Part shown: positions 1-8,348 of the stretch, piece by piece
Numbering within the stretch: the stretch's first letter is position 1
Layout of the letters: each line of letters begins with the position of its first letter
Source of the DNA: Acidovorax sp.
GTDB taxonomy: Bacteria > Pseudomonadota > Gammaproteobacteria > Burkholderiales > Burkholderiaceae_C
Assembly: GCA_031277855.1 (NCBI GenBank)
Contig: JAITLO010000032.1
Coordinates: 124,001-188,000 of the forward strand
Length of the DNA: 64,000 bases
Reading direction: 5' to 3'
Made by a program: the position numbers and the translations under genes
The notes under the pieces: model-generated
Database searches by the model: none
Seen by the model: the letters and a program-made list of their open reading frames with translations, nothing else
Told to the model about the DNA's origin: nothing

Positions 1-1844
1 ACGAAGAAGGTACGTCCCGCGCTGGCATAGCCCTTGCTAGGCGCATAGTCCTTGTCTGCCACATTGTTCAGCCGTGCCAGCAAACGCCAGTCCCGGCCCA
101 ATGCACGTTCGGCATACAGGTTCAGCAGACCGTAACCAGGCAGCTGCTGCGTGTTGTCGACATCGGCCTGACGCTGGCTGTACAGCTGTGCTTCGCTGCC
201 CAGGGTCCAACCAGCCAACTGCGTATCGGCATAGAGCTTGAGCATGCGCTTGGAACGGTATGGCAGCAACTTGTCGTTCTCCAGATTTTTGGGCTGCATG
301 AAGTCCAGCGAGCCGCCCATATTCCAACCCGCCACCTGGGTCGATCCGGACAGGGTCAGGCCCGTCAGTTCCACCTTTTCCCAGTTGCGATAGCAATAGC
401 AAGGCGTGGCACTGGTCCAGTCATAGGTGATCTGGTCCCGGATCTTGTTGCGGTAGACCACGGCCGACAACTTGTTCTGGCCTTGTTCGAAATGCAGTCC
501 GGTTTCGATGTTCCGGCTGCTTTCTGGACGCAGATCAGGCGAAGACTGACCGGTGAAGCGCTCATACAGCGTGGGCGTCCGGAAGGCAGTTCCTGCCGAA
601 GCCACCCAACGCAGGCTGTCGTTGATCTGCAGTCCATAGCCCACGCCCCCGGTGGTCTTGCTCTTTTGGTCACGCACATCATCGTGGCGCATATGGGCAT
701 TGAAACTGTGTGCTCCCGTTTGCCAACCCCAACCCAAGGCGATGGCATTTTGCACGCGCTTGCTGTCGGTATTTTTGGTAAAGGCATAGTCCGTTTTGAG
801 GCGGTCTTCCGTGCGTTCATAGTCCACGTTAAAGCGGTGCTCGCCCAGCGTCCAGATGTTCTGCCACAGCAGGCCCGCGCTGCGGCCTTCTGCTGACTCG
901 GGACTGAGCGTGTGGCGATCCGTGTCCATATCGGTGTGCGAGAGCTGCACCACACTGCGATAGCTGCCTGTCCATTGCGCTGCCCACTTCACGCTGGCCG
1001 TGGTGGTCTTCACGATGTCGAAATCATCAAACGGCGCGGGACTTTGATCGTATTGGGCCTTGAGACGGTTGTAGCGCAGGCTACCGTCCAGGGTGTGGAT
1101 GCCGGTCTTATAGCCCAGGTTCAGCCCTAGCGAACTATTGGAGTAGCCATCTTTATCAGGGTTAGGAGACCATTGATTGCCCGGGTACACATCCCAGCCA
1201 TCGCTGCGCTCATCCGCCAGATTCAGTGCATAAGTCAGGCCATTCACCCCGCCAGAAATACCGGCCGCCGCCTTGCTGGTCTTGTGCGTGCCGTAACCGA
1301 CTTCTACATAAGGCTGGGGTGCACCTTCCTTGCCCTTACGGGTGAAAATTTGAATCACGCCCCCCATGGCTTCCGAGCCGTAAATCGCCGCAGCGGGGCC
1401 GCGCAGCACTTCAATGCGCTCAATCTGCGCCAGCGGCAAAGTTGCCCACACAGCGCCGCCCTGCATTTCCTGCGTGCCAAATCGCACACCATCCACAAAC
1501 ACCACGGCATGCTGGTTGCTCATGCCGCGCAGATACACGCTGGTGGCTTGCCCTGGCCCACCATTGCGGGTGATTTGTACGCCTGGAACCCGTGCCAGCA
1601 CATCAGCCACACCGACAGCGCCAGAGCGTTCAATCTCTGTGCTGTCGATTACGGTCATATCGGCCGTCACGCTTTCCAATGATTGGGGCATGCGTGCCGC
1701 CGTCACCACCGTGGTGGACATGGAAGCGCTCTGCGCCGCAGCAGCGGCACTGCACAGCGCCATGACGGCGCCGGCAGCGGCGGCCAAAGGAAAGCGCACA
1801 GTGGCGCGCAGGCCTTCCGTGGGGGATTGCTTGGAGTTTTGCAT
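1..1844 (-). CDS. btuB: BtuB-like TonB-dependent outer membrane receptor, partial (C-terminus outside window)
   Basis: The reverse strand is open from an ATG at 1844 to the window edge, so about 614 residues are visible and the C-terminus is missing. The N-terminus has a basic stretch, a hydrophobic Ala-rich segment and a signal-peptidase-like end at AAAAAQS. A TonB-box-like TTVVTAAR, a plug domain with VPGVQITRNGG and LRGPAAAIYGSEAMGG, and beta-barrel repeats with the FRTPTLYERF motif follow. This layout is that of BtuB-type cobalamin receptors, which move vitamin B12 across the outer membrane using TonB energy. The assignment to cobalamin rests mainly on the cobalamin riboswitch in the leader just upstream. 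Without the riboswitch I could only call it a TonB receptor. No B12 transporter or biosynthesis genes are visible on this side. Confidence 0.9.
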   Translation of the reverse strand, partial: MQNSKQSPTEGLRATVRFPLAAAAGAVMALCSAAAAAQSASMSTTVVTAARMPQSLESVTADMTVIDSTEIERSGAVGVADVLARVPGVQITRNGGPGQATSVYLRGMSNQHAVVFVDGVRFGTQEMQGGAVWATLPLAQIERIEVLRGPAAAIYGSEAMGGVIQIFTRKGKEGAPQPYVEVGYGTHKTSKAAAGISGGVNGLTYALNLADERSDGWDVYPGNQWSPNPDKDGYSNSSLGLNLGYKTGIHTLDGSLRYNRLKAQYDQSPAPFDDFDIVKTTTASVKWAAQWTGSYRSVVQLSHTDMDTDRHTLSPESAEGRSAGLLWQNIWTLGEHRFNVDYERTEDRLKTDYAFTKNTDSKRVQNAIALGWGWQTGAHSFNAHMRHDDVRDQKSKTTGGVGYGLQINDSLRWVASAGTAFRTPTLYERFTGQSSPDLRPESSRNIETGLHFEQGQNKLSAVVYRNKIRDQITYDWTSATPCYCYRNWEKVELTGLTLSGSTQVAGWNMGGSLDFMQPKNLENDKLLPYRSKRMLKLYADTQLAGWTLGSEAQLYSQRQADVDNTQQLPGYGLLNLYAERALGRDWRLLARLNNVADKDYAPSKGYASAGRTFF

Positions 1845-1914
1845 CAATGAACCAAAGGTTGGCACCGGCGTCCCCGCCCGTGCAGCTTGCACCACCAGCC
1901 GCCTGCGTCGCAGG

Positions 1915-2112
1915 CACTGGACCTTTTGGCCGGTATCCAGACTGGCGCACCCGCTGCCTCGACCTTCCCAGAGTGCAAAGACTCCAGTGGTTGCGAAAAG
2001 AAACAGGGTGGTCTTGCGACCTGTGCGCTCACTGTTGCGGGGGCAGTACATGCTGTGCAAGCTGCAAGGCCTGCATCCATGTTTCCCGTTTAACCGCGAC
2101 ACCAGAGCAGCG
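1915..2112 (-). ncRNA. Cobalamin (AdoCbl-type) riboswitch in the btuB leader
   Basis: On the reverse strand this leader carries the hallmark conserved blocks of cobalamin riboswitches in the right order. A GTTAAACGGGAA block lies at 2085-2096, CTGCCCCCGCAACAGTGAGCG-type core sequence at 2026-2046, a CCACTGG...CTGGGAAGG block around 1970-1990, and a B12 box GCCAGTCTGGATACCGGCC at 1928-1946. It lies about 70-80 nt upstream of the receptor start. A small stem (GCCTGC-GAC-GCAGGC) at about 1903-1917 sits between the B12 box and the start codon. By analogy with E. coli btuB, bound cobalamin should reduce expression of the receptor. The outer boundaries are approximate. Confidence 0.93.
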
Positions 2113-2252
2113 TCGCAAGCACCAAAGCTGGGCATTTTAGGGGCGCAGGTTGCGCATGGGTGAATGGTCTTTGTGCAGGAGTGTGGAGTGTTGTGCGCAG
2201 CCCTATCCTGCCCAGGCCCACAGACTCCAAGCACTTGGGCCATGTGGGCGGG

Positions 2253-2774
2253 CTAGCTCCGCGGCTTGCCCGCAGGCAGTGCGGGCAAGGCCGATGTTGC
2301 AGGCTTGCCAAGCCCCACTGCGCGTTGCGCGCTGGGGGCCATGCTGCTTGCCGAACCCTTGCGTGCCTGCTCGCGAGCCTGGCGGCGCTGAAAGCGCAGC
2401 AGCTCCTTGTCGTTGCGGCGGATATGCAGCGACAGCCAGTCGCGCAGCACGCTCGACAGCTGGGAGGCCACGGTGATGCTGCCCGCCTGCAGTTTTTTCT
2501 CCAGGTCCCACAGCTGGTCCATAAAGTGTTTGTGACCTATCTTGTGGTTGTCCAGATCCGGGAATCCCATCTGCGCCATGATCTGCTCCTCATTGCGCAG
2601 ATGCTCCTGGGTGCTCACGATCACCCGGTGCAAGATGGTCTCCACCACTGCCCGCCCCTGGCCTTCGCTGGTGGCGGTGTGCAACTCGTTCACCAGGTCC
2701 ACCAGCAGGCGGTGGTCCGCGTCGATGGGGCCGCCATCGATCACCATGTCATCGGCCCATGCGAAATACGCCAT
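2253..2774 (-). CDS. Bacteriohemerythrin with Ala-rich C-terminal tail
   Basis: A 173-residue protein whose first 130 residues are a full hemerythrin domain. All seven di-iron ligands can be read: H21 (DADHRLL), H58 and E62 (EHLRNEE), H77 and H81 (HKIGHKHF), H117 and D122 (LSLHIRRND). The family binds O2 reversibly at a non-haem di-iron centre and is used for oxygen delivery or sensing in the cytoplasm. Residues 131-173 form a low-complexity Ala/Ser/Arg tail not needed for the fold. The ATG lies only 3 nt after the stop of the upstream chemoreceptor gene, so the two are almost certainly cotranscribed. This suggests a job in oxygen-related taxis or oxygen buffering near the receptor, which is inference. 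Confidence 0.93.
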   Translation of the reverse strand: MAYFAWADDMVIDGGPIDADHRLLVDLVNELHTATSEGQGRAVVETILHRVIVSTQEHLRNEEQIMAQMGFPDLDNHKIGHKHFMDQLWDLEKKLQAGSITVASQLSSVLRDWLSLHIRRNDKELLRFQRRQAREQARKGSASSMAPSAQRAVGLGKPATSALPALPAGKPRS

Positions 2775-2777
2775 GTC

Positions 2778-4403
2778 TCAGGCCTCCAGCGCCGGCAAGG
2801 CCTGGTGTGCTGCCAGCGCAGGTCTGCCATGGGTCAGCGTTGCAGCCACGCCCTTGAACACGCTGACGGCCTGTACCAGCGACTGCGCCTGGGCCTCCAG
2901 CGACTGCGCGGCCGCGGCAGATTCTTCCACCAGCGCGGCATTGGACTGGGTGACCTGGTCCATCTGCATCATGGCCTGGTTGATCTGCTCAATGCCATGG
3001 GTCTGGTCTTCGCTGGCCTCGCTGATCTCATTCATGATGTCGGCCACGCGGCGCACGCTGACCACGATCTCGTCCATGGTGCTGCCGGCTCTTTCCACCA
3101 GCGTGCAGCCGTCGCTGACGTTGTGGACCGACTCGTCGATCAGGCCCTTGATTTCCTTGGCGGCTTCGGCGGAGCGGCCGGCCAGGGAGCGCACCTCGGA
3201 GGCCACCACGGCAAAGCCCCGACCTTGCTCGCCTGCGCGAGCCGCTTCTACGGCCGCATTCAGCGCCAGGATATTGGTCTGGAAGGCGATGCCGTCAATG
3301 ATGCCGATGATGTCGGCAATCTTGCGCGACGAGGTGTTGATGGCTTCCATGGTGTGCACCACTTCGCCCACCACCTGGCCGCCGCGCACAGCCACCTTGG
3401 AGGCGGTCTCGGCCAGCTCGGCGGCCTGGCGGCCGTTGGCAAAGTTCTGACTCACGGTGCCGGCCAGCTCCTGCATGGCGGCCGTGGTTTCTTCCAGCGC
3501 ACTGGCCTGCTCTTCGGTGCGGCTGGACAGGTCCAGGTTGCCGGTGGCGATCTGCGAGGTGGCCGTGGCAATCGCATCACTGCCGTTGCGCACCTCACCC
3601 ACGATGTCCGAAAGACTGTGGTTCATGGTCTGCAAGGCCATCAACAGCTGACCGGTTTCATCCTGGCTGCGCACGGTGATGCGGCTGCCCAGATCACCTG
3701 CAGCCACGGCCTGGGCCACTTGCACGGCCTCGCCTAGCGGCCGAGTGATAGCGCGGGTGATGCGCCAGGCCAGGAACAGGCCCAGCCACATGGCGGCAAA
3801 ACCTATGCATGCCACCCAGAGGCGGGCGGACTGGGTGTCCTCCACGGCCTTGTGCCCGGCATCGACCACCAGCTGTTTTTCGATAGCGGCCAGGGCATCA
3901 GCGCTTTGCTGCACCAGGCCTAGCTGGACCAGGGTGGTGCCCAGCAACTCCTGGCGGGCAGCGTCGTCCTGGCCCGCGTCCAGCAGATCGTAGAAACGCT
4001 TTTGCGATTCCACATACAGGCCACGTGCGGTCTCGGCCTTCTTCAGCAGATCACGCGCCTCGGGGCGCTTGATCTGCTCGTTGAGCAGATTGAACGCAGC
4101 CACAAAGCGCTCTCGACCTTGCGTGATCTCGGTGCGCAGTGCCTGGCGCTCTGCCGGCTCGCTGACCAGTTGCTGCACCGTGCGCCGTGCATTGGCCAGG
4201 GCAATGGTGGTGAGGGTGTTGGCGGCTTCGGTCTTGACCCATTCCACATCAATGATGTCGCGCGTGGTGTGGCTCACGCTGGTCAGGCGCACCACGGACA
4301 CCACCAGGATGATGAACATCAGGATATTGATGGTGAAGAAAGCCAAGCCCAGCTTGGCGCCGATACGCAGGCTGCCACCTGCGGTCAATGAGGGAAGAGG
4401 CAT
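2778..4403 (-). CDS. Methyl-accepting chemotaxis protein (4HB-HAMP-MCP)
   Basis: 541 residues from the ATG at 4403; a TTG 21 nt further upstream is open but less likely. TM1 is at about 18-40 (AFFTINILMFIILVVSVV). A periplasmic helical ligand domain of about 150 residues resembles a four-helix-bundle sensor. TM2 is at about 195-214, a HAMP domain at about 215-267, and the cytoplasmic signalling hairpin has its conserved tip around 370-410 (GIAFQTNILALNAAVEAARA). The C-terminus lacks an NWETF-type CheR-tethering pentapeptide. The protein should signal to CheA/CheW in the inner membrane. Its ligand cannot be read from sequence. The hemerythrin gene follows after 3 nt, pointing to an oxygen- or redox-related input. 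Confidence 0.95.
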   Translation of the reverse strand: MPLPSLTAGGSLRIGAKLGLAFFTINILMFIILVVSVVRLTSVSHTTRDIIDVEWVKTEAANTLTTIALANARRTVQQLVSEPAERQALRTEITQGRERFVAAFNLLNEQIKRPEARDLLKKAETARGLYVESQKRFYDLLDAGQDDAARQELLGTTLVQLGLVQQSADALAAIEKQLVVDAGHKAVEDTQSARLWVACIGFAAMWLGLFLAWRITRAITRPLGEAVQVAQAVAAGDLGSRITVRSQDETGQLLMALQTMNHSLSDIVGEVRNGSDAIATATSQIATGNLDLSSRTEEQASALEETTAAMQELAGTVSQNFANGRQAAELAETASKVAVRGGQVVGEVVHTMEAINTSSRKIADIIGIIDGIAFQTNILALNAAVEAARAGEQGRGFAVVASEVRSLAGRSAEAAKEIKGLIDESVHNVSDGCTLVERAGSTMDEIVVSVRRVADIMNEISEASEDQTHGIEQINQAMMQMDQVTQSNAALVEESAAAAQSLEAQAQSLVQAVSVFKGVAATLTHGRPALAAHQALPALEA

Positions 4404-4656
4404 GAAGAAAATGGATGAAAGCAAACCAAAAACCGGCCCACTGTCTAGCAGCGCGCGTCAAATACATATTGATACACTAGGTAACAACTCATGCAATATG
4501 ACCTATCGCAAGCTTTTCATAGATAGTCATTTCTTTAGGGAACTGCTGCCACAGCACATTGACAGACCCAACTCGGCCATGCATGGCACAGCCCCGCGCT
4601 GCGGCATCGGCCCAGCCTGGCTCACACCCCATGTGAGCCTGCACTACCATGCAGGC

Positions 4657-4845
4657 ATGCAATCTTTTCTCACCTCCTCCCTCGTTTTGCGCTGGCTGCG
4701 CCGCGGCGCCCTCACCCTGGCTGCCGGCCTGTGCCTGGGCTTGGCCGCTTGCGGCGGCACCATGTCCACCAGCGATGGCAGCAGCTCGGGCAGCGGCATC
4801 ACGGTGTTTGGCGATATCGACGCCAACGTTTCGCGCACCCGCTGA
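4657..4845 (+). CDS. Small predicted lipoprotein (62 aa)
   Basis: A 62-residue product with a basic n-region (RWLRRG), a hydrophobic core (ALTLAAGLCLGLAA) and a lipobox LGLAAC with the cysteine at about residue 33. It therefore looks like a signal-peptidase II substrate anchored in a membrane. The mature part is only about 30 residues, Ser/Gly-rich, ending in TVFGDIDANVSRTR. I do not recognise a named family with certainty. Small lipoproteins with a similar TVFG-x-(I/V)DA-x-VSRTR end seem to recur in Burkholderiales, which is memory and not a search. The gene lies alone between the chemoreceptor promoter side and the convergent putP gene. The function is unknown. Confidence 0.72.
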   Translation: MQSFLTSSLVLRWLRRGALTLAAGLCLGLAACGGTMSTSDGSSSGSGITVFGDIDANVSRTR

Positions 4846-4858
4846 CGGCAAGCGCCCA

Positions 4859-4892
4859 TAAAAAAGCCCCGCCAGGCTTGCGCCTGCGGGGC
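4859..4892 (-). terminator. Rho-independent terminator of putP
   Basis: Read on the reverse strand, a GC-rich stem (GCCCCGCAGGC with GCCTGGCGGGGC, one bulged base, loop GCAA) is followed by a run of six T. It lies 30 nt past the putP stop codon. Confidence 0.9.
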
Positions 4893-4922
4893 ATGGAAAG
4901 CTTTTGAAACTACAGCGCCGGC

Positions 4923-6419
4923 TTATTCGCCATGGGCTGCGATGTCGCGTTCCACCTCGGCGTGAATGGCCCGCATGCGCTGCGAAGGTGGGGCACCCAG
5001 CAGGCTGACCAGCACAATCGCCAGGCTGGACAAGGCAAAGCCCGGCACGATCTCATACAGCTTGAACCACTGGTATTGCTGCCACACCAGCACGGTGGCG
5101 GCGCCCACCACCATGCCGGCCAGCGCGCCATTGCGCGTCATGCGCGGCCACAGCAAAGAGAACAACACCAAGGGGCCAAAGGCCGCACCAAAGCCGGCCC
5201 AGGCATTGCTGACCATGCCCAGCACCTTGCTGTTCGGGTCCTGGGCAATCACGATGGCCACCACGGCCACGGCAAACACCATGGCGCGGCCAAACCAGAC
5301 CAGCTCTTGTTCGCTGGCCTGCTTGCGCAAAAAGGTTTTGTAGATGTCTTGCGTCAGCGCGCTGGAGCACACCAACAGCTGGCAGGACAGCGTGCTCATC
5401 ACCGCAGCCAGCACGGCGGCCAGCAAGATGCCGGCCACCCAGGGGTTGAACAGCAGCTTGGCCACTTCCAGGAACACGGTTTCTGCATTGGCGTTCACCC
5501 CCACAGCCAGATCGGGTCGGCCAGCAAAAAAGGCAATGCCGAAAAAGCCCACGGCCACGGCGCCGCCCAGGCACAGCACCATCCAGGTCATGCCAATGCG
5601 GCGGGCATTGGGAATGGTAGCCACCGACTCGGCCGCCATAAAGCGTACCAGGATATGGGGCTGGCCAAAATAACCCAGGCCCCAGGCCAGCAGCGAGACG
5701 ATGGCAATCACGCCATGGCCCTGGAACATATCGAAGGCGCCGGTACGTGCCGTGGCGATGATGTCGGCACTGGCGGCTACGCCGCCATCGGCGTAGATCA
5801 CCATCAGCGGCGCCAGAATCAGCGCCGTGATCATCAGCGAGGCCTGGATGGTGTCAGTCCAGCTCACTGCCAGAAAGCCGCCGATGAACACATAGGCCAT
5901 GGTGGCCACAGCCCCCACCCACAGCGCGGTCTGGTAGTCCATGCCGAACATGCTCTCGAACAATCGGGCCCCGGCCACCACGCCCGAGGCGCAGTACAGC
6001 GTGAAGAACACCAGAATCACCACGGCGGTGACGATGCGCAGCAGACTGCTCTGGTCCTCAAAACGGTTGGTGAAGTAGTCGGGCAGGGTCAGGGCATTGC
6101 CCACCTTCTCGGTGTAGACGCGCAGGCGCGCCGCCACAAAACGCCAGTTCAGCCAGGCGCCTACGCACAGGCCGATGGCAATCCAGGCTTCGGACAGGCC
6201 GGACAGATAAACCGCACCGGGCAGGCCCATCAGCAGCCAGCCACTCATGTCCGAAGCACCGGCCGACAAGGCCGTCACCACCGGGCCCAGGCTGCGCCCG
6301 CCCAGGATGTAGTCGGAAAGATTGGCGGTGGCGCGATAGCCCATCCAGCCGATCAGCAGCATGGCGATCAGGTAGATGGCAAACATCACCACCGTCGGGT
6401 TGTTGGCAGTCAAAGCCAT
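4923..6419 (-). CDS. putP: Sodium/proline symporter PutP
   Basis: 498 residues from the ATG at 6419, which has a GGA-type ribosome site (AAGGACATTCC) upstream. The open frame extends another 102 codons, but that part has no homology-like character. The protein is a multi-spanning inner-membrane transporter of the solute:sodium symporter family. It shows the family signature near the N-terminus (DYILGGRSLGPVVTALSAGASDMSGW), with GLSEAWIAIGLCVGAWLNW just after. The length equals that of E. coli PutP (about 500). The protein should import L-proline with Na+ as carbon and nitrogen source or osmoprotectant. No putA is in the window. A strong terminator follows. Confidence 0.95.
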   Translation of the reverse strand: MALTANNPTVVMFAIYLIAMLLIGWMGYRATANLSDYILGGRSLGPVVTALSAGASDMSGWLLMGLPGAVYLSGLSEAWIAIGLCVGAWLNWRFVAARLRVYTEKVGNALTLPDYFTNRFEDQSSLLRIVTAVVILVFFTLYCASGVVAGARLFESMFGMDYQTALWVGAVATMAYVFIGGFLAVSWTDTIQASLMITALILAPLMVIYADGGVAASADIIATARTGAFDMFQGHGVIAIVSLLAWGLGYFGQPHILVRFMAAESVATIPNARRIGMTWMVLCLGGAVAVGFFGIAFFAGRPDLAVGVNANAETVFLEVAKLLFNPWVAGILLAAVLAAVMSTLSCQLLVCSSALTQDIYKTFLRKQASEQELVWFGRAMVFAVAVVAIVIAQDPNSKVLGMVSNAWAGFGAAFGPLVLFSLLWPRMTRNGALAGMVVGAATVLVWQQYQWFKLYEIVPGFALSSLAIVLVSLLGAPPSQRMRAIHAEVERDIAAHGE

Positions 6420-7003
6420 GGAATGTCCTTGTCGGGAAAAGCAGAAGGCGACAGCCGCAGAAGGGGGCCGCCCGTGCCGCCACTCATGAAAAATGAGCGC
6501 GGCATGCTTGTTGCATAAGCACTGGGGGCTGGAAAGCCCTTGGAACGTATTCAAAGCCTCTGTGCAGAAGGCGGCGATAGCGCCCTCCACTGCACAGGCG
6601 CACAGCACCGGCGAAACCGGGCATTCTAGGGCTTGCGCCCTGGGGCCCTGACGATCAGCATGCCCCGCCACGGCCCACGCTGCCATGTGAGCGCCCACCA
6701 GCGGGCACTGCATCCACCGCTGCATGCGGGCTAGCGCACGAATCTAGGTATTTACCCAGGGCCTTCCCCACAACTTTCTTGCACAACCCTGTGGAAAAGT
6801 CGTTCCCGCAGCGTGCAAAGAACATGTAAGCAATTGATTTCATTGCACCCGGCTTAGATTGCCCAGAAAGCAGGCAGCACTCCCTGGTTTGCATGCGTGA
6901 CCAGCCAATTGTCGCCATCCCGCCTAGACTGCACGCCGGCGCGCCCAGCCCCCAACAAAGGCGCCGCCGTCTCGATGCTTGTTCAGGATGGAGTGTGGTG
7001 CAG
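6420..7003. other. Intergenic region between divergent putP and lrgA; one DnaA-box-like site
   Basis: 584 bp without a convincing gene. The part up to 6725 is open on the reverse strand in the putP frame but reads as low-complexity translation with no family character. Around 6750-6840 the sequence is less GC-rich and contains TGTGGAAAA at 6790-6798, the complement of TTTTCCACA, which fits a relaxed DnaA box. Promoters of putP and of lrgA must both lie here, but I cannot place their -10/-35 elements confidently. Confidence 0.5.
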
Positions 7004-7378
7004 ATGTTGCAGGCCTTGCTGGTGCTTTTTATTTTTCAATGGCTGGGCCAAATGCTGGTCGCCGCCCTGGCCCTGCCGTTTCCCGGCGCCCTGGCCGGAA
7101 CCCTGCTGCTCTTGCTGGCGCTGCTGTGGAAAAACGCCTTGCCCAGCTGGCTGGAGCAGACCGGCCACTTTCTGCTGCAGAACATGATGCTGCTCTTCAT
7201 TCCCACCATTGCCGGGGTGATGCTGCACTTTGACCGCCTCTCCCGCGAGTGGCTGCCCTTTGTGGCGTCTTGCGTGCTGGGCGCCATGCTCACGCTGGCG
7301 GCCACCGCCCTGACCTTTAAATGGATGATGACGCGTGAACGCCAGCGCCATGGCAACGCCGCGGAGGACCAGGCATGA
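7004..7378 (+). CDS. lrgA: CidA/LrgA family membrane protein
   Basis: 124 residues from the ATG at 7004, preceded by AGGATGGAG about 10 nt away. A GTG at 6998 is an alternative; the frame runs open further upstream. Four hydrophobic segments are visible (about 5-25, 28-45, 60-78, 88-108), with FPGALAGTLLLLLALL and FIPTIAGVMLHFD matching the holin-like CidA/LrgA pattern. These proteins work with an LrgB/CidB partner. In Gram-positive bacteria they modulate murein hydrolase activity and lysis; in other organisms related pairs transport pyruvate or glycolate. Which role applies here is not shown. The stop overlaps the start of lrgB by 4 nt (ATGA), so the two are translationally coupled. Confidence 0.9.
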   Translation: MLQALLVLFIFQWLGQMLVAALALPFPGALAGTLLLLLALLWKNALPSWLEQTGHFLLQNMMLLFIPTIAGVMLHFDRLSREWLPFVASCVLGAMLTLAATALTFKWMMTRERQRHGNAAEDQA

Positions 7379-8103
7379 GCGAAGCCCTTTACCTCAGTCT
7401 GCAGCGCACCCTGGACAGCATGCAGCTCGGCCCCCTGCCCTGGCTGATTCTGACCATTGCCTGCTATCTGGCCGCTGTCTGGCTGTACAAGCGCAGCGGC
7501 CAGCAACCCTGGCTGATTCCCGTGTTCACCGCCGTGCCGGTGATTGTCTGTGTGCTGCTGCTCACCGGTACGCCCTACGCCAGCTACCAGCAGGGCACGG
7601 CCTGGCTCAGCCTGCTGGTGGGCCCTGCCACCGTGGCCCTGGCCCTGCCGCTGTATGCCCAGCGCGAGCGCATCCGCCGGCTGTGGCGGCCGATTGCCGT
7701 CTCGCTGACGGTGGGCTGCATCGTGGCCCTGCTGTCTGCCGTGGGCATTGCCTGGGTACTGGGCGGCTCGATGGAGAGCATTGTGTCGCTGGCACCCAAG
7801 TCGGCCACCATTCCCATTGCCCTGCCACTGGCCGAACGCTTTGGCGGACTGCCCTCGCTGGCCGCAGTGGCCGTGGCCATCACCGGCATTGCCGGCACCA
7901 TCGTCGCGCCCTGGCTGCTGCGCCGCCTGCACTGCACCGACCCGGCCGTGGAAGGTTTCGCCCTGGGCCTGACGGCCCACGCCATAGGCACGGCCCGCAG
8001 CATTCAAATCCATCCCACGGCAGGCGCCTTTTCGGCCCTGGCCATGGGGCTCAACGGCGTAGCCACCGCCGTCGCCATGCCGCTGCTGATGGCTTTGCTG
8101 TAG
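7375..8103 (+). CDS. lrgB: LrgB family membrane protein
   Basis: 242 residues, the usual length for LrgB/CidB. The protein is almost entirely hydrophobic helices and carries the family's conserved block LAPKSATIPIALPLAERFGG, followed by AVAVAITGIAGTIVAPWLL and the AHAIGTARSIQ region. It is the partner of LrgA, whose gene overlaps it by 4 nt. The pair forms an inner-membrane complex implicated in cell-wall hydrolase control or small carboxylate export. No LytSR-type two-component regulator is beside it here, unlike in Staphylococcus. Confidence 0.93.
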   Translation: MSEALYLSLQRTLDSMQLGPLPWLILTIACYLAAVWLYKRSGQQPWLIPVFTAVPVIVCVLLLTGTPYASYQQGTAWLSLLVGPATVALALPLYAQRERIRRLWRPIAVSLTVGCIVALLSAVGIAWVLGGSMESIVSLAPKSATIPIALPLAERFGGLPSLAAVAVAITGIAGTIVAPWLLRRLHCTDPAVEGFALGLTAHAIGTARSIQIHPTAGAFSALAMGLNGVATAVAMPLLMALL

Positions 8104-8260
8104 TTTTCTGGATGTGGGCTGGTGGCCCGTGCGGGCACGCCCATACAGCGCTTCATGCTTTGTTGCTCGCCCTTGCCGTGCGAAAGCACTGTCTGCGGGC
8201 GAGGCGTCGCGCCTGAAGCGCTGTCTGGGCGTTGTGGGGTTGAGTTCAAGCGCAGGCGGT

Positions 8261-8333
8261 ACTGCGTAGGCCCGCTCCGGCCAGCCATCGTCAGCCGCGT
8301 CGCTCCCATAACGGGAGCTACCTACGCTTATCT
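8261..8333. repeat. Intergenic inverted repeat between convergent lrgB and EamA genes
   Basis: Imperfect arms GCGTAGGCCCGCTCC and GGGAGCTACCTACGC flank about 40 nt. A smaller perfect hairpin, GCTCCC-ATAA-CGGGAGC, lies at about 8300-8316. There is no T-run, so it is not a classic intrinsic terminator, but its place between two convergent genes suits a bidirectional stop or repeat element. The rest of 8104-8348 shows nothing else. Confidence 0.5.
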
Positions 8334-8348
8334 ACTCCGCGTTACAGC

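Noticed and set aside
2160-3737. Long forward-strand open frame opposite the hemerythrin and chemoreceptor genes
   Set aside because: The translation is Gln/His/Gly-rich with no domain pattern, as expected for the antisense of a GC-rich gene. The reverse-strand genes have full family motifs.
4932-6518. Forward-strand open frame of over 500 codons opposite putP
   Set aside because: His/Gly/Gln-rich antisense translation of a conserved transporter; no independent evidence of coding.
6740-6830. Second candidate DnaA-box cluster upstream of lrgA
   Set aside because: Only one sequence (TGTGGAAAA) fits the relaxed consensus and there are no direct repeats, so a cluster is not supported.
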